A stretch of DNA of 46,730 bases from an uncultured Clostridia bacterium (GTDB taxonomy: Bacteria > Bacillota > Clostridia > Oscillospirales > Acutalibacteraceae), in NCBI GenBank assembly GCA_947169745.1, contig CAMVQZ010000007.1, forward strand, positions 1 to 46,730, written 5' to 3'. The position numbers were made by a program, and so were the translations under genes. Within the stretch, counting starts at the first letter, position 1; each line of letters opens with the position of its first letter. Positions 44,677 to 46,730 of this stretch are shown one piece after another. The notes under the pieces were generated by a model that saw only the letters and a list, made by a program, of their open reading frames with translations, was not told the DNA's origin and did not search any database.

Positions 44677-44678
44677 TC

Positions 44679-44708
44679 AAAAGCCCCCGCAGATGCGGGG
44701 GCTTTTTT
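44679..44708 (+). terminator. Terminator after the VanW-like gene
   Basis: A GC-rich stem AAAGCCCCCGC/GCGGGGGCTTT with a 4-base loop and six T. Confidence 0.95.
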
Positions 44709-44817
44709 GTAACAAGATCACTGATATACAGGCCGGTTTTGTTTATAATACTAATATCCGGGAAAAGCATTAATCTATTTAGCTTTCAATACCGCATTAG
44801 CACAGGAGGTAATTATT

Positions 44818-45687
44818 ATGTATGACGTTTTGATTATAGGAGCCGGACCGGCAGGAGTATCAGCTTCTCTTTATGCAGCAAGGAGCAATACAGCGAATGT
44901 CACAGTAGTTTCGGATGACAGCAGTTCTCTTAAGAGAGCAGACCTGATTGAAAACTATTATGGATTTGCTGACCCGGTTCCCGGAGCTGTTCTGCTTGAA
45001 AAAGGAATTGCTGGTGCCGAACGTCTCGGAGTAAGCTTTGTAAGAGACGAAATAGTGGATATACAAATTGATCCTGAAATGAAGTTTTCTGTATCTTCAT
45101 CCTCCGGAATAACAAAAAAATATGACGCAGTGATGATAGCAACAGGCGCTTCAAGAAAAAAGCCGGACATAAAGGGGATAAAAGAGCTTGAAGGAAGGGG
45201 TGTAAGCTACTGCGCTGTCTGCGATGCCTTTTTTTATAAAAATAAAAAGGTTGCAGTTATTGGCAGCGGAAGCTATGCATTTAACGAAGCCTCAGCTCTT
45301 TCCGATATAGCATCTCAGGTTTATATAATTACAAATGGTGATGAACTGGCTGACGGCATACCGGAAAATATCACTGTAGTCGATAAAAAGATCAGCAGTA
45401 TAGAGGGAGATAACCGTGTGGAGGCTGTTGCTTTTATTGATGGAACAAGGCTGGAGGTTTCAGGAGTCTTTATTGCGATGGGTACTGCCGGGAGTACAGA
45501 GCTTGCAAGAAAGGTAGGAGCTCCGGTGGAAAACAACAGGATAATGGTCAATGAAAAAATGGAAACTGCGATTCCGGGACTGTTTGCAGGTGGTGATTGT
45601 ACCGGCGGTCTCATGCAGATATCCAAGGCCGTATACGATGGAGCACAGGCTGGTCTCAGCATTGTCAGATTTCTTAAAAGCAAATGA
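44818..45687 (+). CDS. Thioredoxin-reductase-like FAD flavoprotein
   Basis: A 289-residue flavoprotein, slightly shorter than TrxB (about 310). The FAD site GAGPAGVSASLYAAR is at the N-terminus. The redox pair is Cys132/Cys135 in SYCAVCDAFFY (TrxB: CATCDG), and the C-terminal FAD contact is GLFAGGDCTGG. The second dinucleotide motif GSGSYAFNEA is present, but the HRRxxxR motif that recognises NADPH is absent (YIITNGDELADG instead). NADH use or a ferredoxin/flavin-linked mode is possible. No thioredoxin gene is adjacent. AGGAGG precedes the ATG. Confidence 0.88.
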   Translation: MYDVLIIGAGPAGVSASLYAARSNTANVTVVSDDSSSLKRADLIENYYGFADPVPGAVLLEKGIAGAERLGVSFVRDEIVDIQIDPEMKFSVSSSSGITKKYDAVMIATGASRKKPDIKGIKELEGRGVSYCAVCDAFFYKNKKVAVIGSGSYAFNEASALSDIASQVYIITNGDELADGIPENITVVDKKISSIEGDNRVEAVAFIDGTRLEVSGVFIAMGTAGSTELARKVGAPVENNRIMVNEKMETAIPGLFAGGDCTGGLMQISKAVYDGAQAGLSIVRFLKSK

Positions 45688-45869
45688 TACCTCAGGTATA
45701 GAGTCATAGTGGAGGGAAGGATAATACCTGTAAGACGCATTTGTTATTTCATCTTCTCTGTATCTCCAACAGAAGATTATTATCCAATCTTTATAAAATA
45801 AGTCCGTAATATGTAAATAATTAATAAAGCACCGTGTGTTTATGGAAGGCTATTTGGGGTAAAAAGTAA

Positions 45870-45898
45870 TTGACAAAGAACTCTGCTGACGGTATAAT
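45870..45898 (+). promoter_or_regulatory. Perfect consensus promoter for the polysaccharide operon
   Basis: TTGACA (45870-45875), a 17-base spacer, TATAAT (45893-45898). The leader to the start codon is about 95 bases. The upstream stretch 45688-45869 shows no other feature. Confidence 0.85.
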
Positions 45899-46000
45899 TA
45901 AAGGTGTGTTGTTCTGAATGATGTTAGCGGAAAAGTATAGTAGTTATCACATTTATGAACTATATGAAGTTGTTTAAAACAATGAAGGAGATAAAGAAAT

Positions 46001-46717
46001 ATGGGTGAAAAAAAGAATGTCCAGGAGAAGCAGATCAATCTCAGTGCCATCTTAGGCATCTTCAGAAGAAATATAATTCCGTTGATCTTGGTAACGGCTG
46101 TTTTTGCCGCTGGATTCTTTGTTTATTCCAGATACTTTATAACAAAGAAGTATGAAGCCAGTGCAATGATAATCGTAAATAACGCCAGCGAAAAGAATGT
46201 TGTCAATGCGAATGATCTTCATGCTGCCCAGAGCCTTGCAGATGTATATTCAATAATTATAAAATCTGATCCGGTACTTCAGCCGGCAATAAAAAAAGCC
46301 GGAATTTCTGCAACTCCGGATTCTCTCAAAAAGTTCATTACAGTCACAACGGTAAATGACACACAGATCATAAAGATCTCAATGACGCATCCTGATGCAA
46401 ATTATTCAAAAAAGGTAATAGCAGCCATTGTTGAAGTGGCTCCTGCGATAATCAAGGACAAAGTTGAAGCAGGTTCAGTCAATAAGGTCAGTGATGCAAG
46501 AATAACAAACAACGGTGCTCCGGTAAGCCCCAATAATGTAAAAAATGCAATGGTCGGCGCAATAATCGGTTTTCTTTTAACTCTTGCAATAGTCCTCATA
46601 AAGGAGTTTTCAAATAACACCTTCAAGACAGAGGATGATGTATCGAAAATTCTGGGTATACCGCTGCTTGGTGCGATCCCGCTTGTAGATACAAAGGAGT
46701 TTAATAAAAATGTTTAA
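46001..46717 (+). CDS. Wzz/CpsC-like polysaccharide chain-length and kinase-adaptor protein
   Basis: A 238-residue protein with two transmembrane helices (about 24-45 and 187-207) flanking an outside domain, the Wzz/CpsC/YveK layout. The C-terminal cytoplasmic tail (FSNNTFKTEDDVSKILGIPLLGAIP) is the region that activates the partner tyrosine kinase in Gram-positive systems. It controls capsule or exopolysaccharide length. GAAGGAG precedes the ATG. The next gene starts inside its last codons (overlap of 8 bases), which indicates coupling with a kinase. Confidence 0.93.
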   Translation: MGEKKNVQEKQINLSAILGIFRRNIIPLILVTAVFAAGFFVYSRYFITKKYEASAMIIVNNASEKNVVNANDLHAAQSLADVYSIIIKSDPVLQPAIKKAGISATPDSLKKFITVTTVNDTQIIKISMTHPDANYSKKVIAAIVEVAPAIIKDKVEAGSVNKVSDARITNNGAPVSPNNVKNAMVGAIIGFLLTLAIVLIKEFSNNTFKTEDDVSKILGIPLLGAIPLVDTKEFNKNV

Positions 46718-46730
46718 GAGAAAAGAAAAA
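46710..46730 (+). CDS. Start of the next operon gene, probably a CpsD-like tyrosine kinase (cut by window end)
   Basis: ATG at 46710 has AAGGAG ten bases upstream and continues MFKRKEK to the window edge. Position after a CpsC-like gene predicts the CpsD/YwqD tyrosine autokinase. Only seven residues are visible, so this is mainly context. Confidence 0.5.

Noticed and set aside
1-46730. tRNA or rRNA genes
   Set aside because: Reading both strands I found no cloverleaf with a TTCGANTC-type T-arm and no rRNA-like blocks. A dedicated scan with tRNAscan-SE or Infernal would be decisive.

Overview
The window reads as a chromosomal segment of a low-to-moderate GC, Gram-positive anaerobe of the Clostridia. 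Ruminococcus or a close relative in the Oscillospiraceae is my best guess. The guess rests on strong GGAGG ribosome binding sites, frequent TTG starts, A/T-rich intergenic regions with textbook TTGNNN-17-TATAAT promoters, and gene families common in that group (UPF0340/YwlG, DUF5711, DUF6465, VanW-like, TepA-like ClpP, SpoIIIE-type translocase, ECF transporter module next to truA). No rRNA, tRNA or CRISPR array was found.

Layout. 1-1754: 3' end of an S1-domain protein, a UPF0340 protein and an HD-domain protein. 1755-2783: a 1-kb non-coding block with an inverted-repeat element and about 2.4 tandem copies of a 298-bp repeat (called R1 here), ending in a consensus promoter for ilvD. 2784-9958: ilvD, an RlmI-like methyltransferase, ecfA1-ecfA2-ecfT-truA, and a DUF5711 membrane protein. 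9958-10115: a 158-bp MITE-like element with a 5-bp target duplication, lodged between that gene's stop codon and its terminator. 10191-16625 (minus strand): tepA, uppP, ftsK/spoIIIE, htpG. 16626-17226: another R1 copy and remnants. 17262-25323: an accessory-looking island. It holds a minus-strand operon of two tandem RadC paralogs (one with its JAMM metal ligands lost) and a small winged-helix protein. Facing away from it is a 2003-residue DUF4011/superfamily-1 helicase protein with a transglutaminase-like domain and a Vsr-like domain, preceded by a long hairpin-rich leader. 25504-27521: a two-component system. 27522-28283: a third R1 locus. 28284-32229 (minus): a beta-propeller/HD-GYP sensor and a phosphopantetheinyl transferase. 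32586-34244: a PASTA-bearing pseudokinase with a zinc ribbon. 34497-40351: an XRE regulator divergent from a histidine phosphatase, then a heterodimeric ABC exporter. 40466-46730: DUF6465 protein, UgtP-like glycosyltransferase, VanW-like protein, a thioredoxin-reductase-like flavoprotein, and the start of a capsule/exopolysaccharide operon (Wzz/CpsC-like, then the first codons of a likely CpsD).

How parts fit together. EcfA1/A2/T form the shared energizing module for vitamin or metal uptake. TepA, UppP, FtsK, the UgtP-like enzyme, VanW and the Wzz-like protein serve the envelope and cell division. The propeller/HD-GYP protein and the two-component system are signalling modules. The most promising unexplained material is: (i) the R1 repeat family, which always has the same end pointing at a neighbouring gene's promoter; (ii) the divergent RadC-pair / giant helicase island, a plausible but unproven genome-defence or DNA-processing module; (iii) the excisable-looking MITE at 9958-10115; (iv) the pseudokinase.
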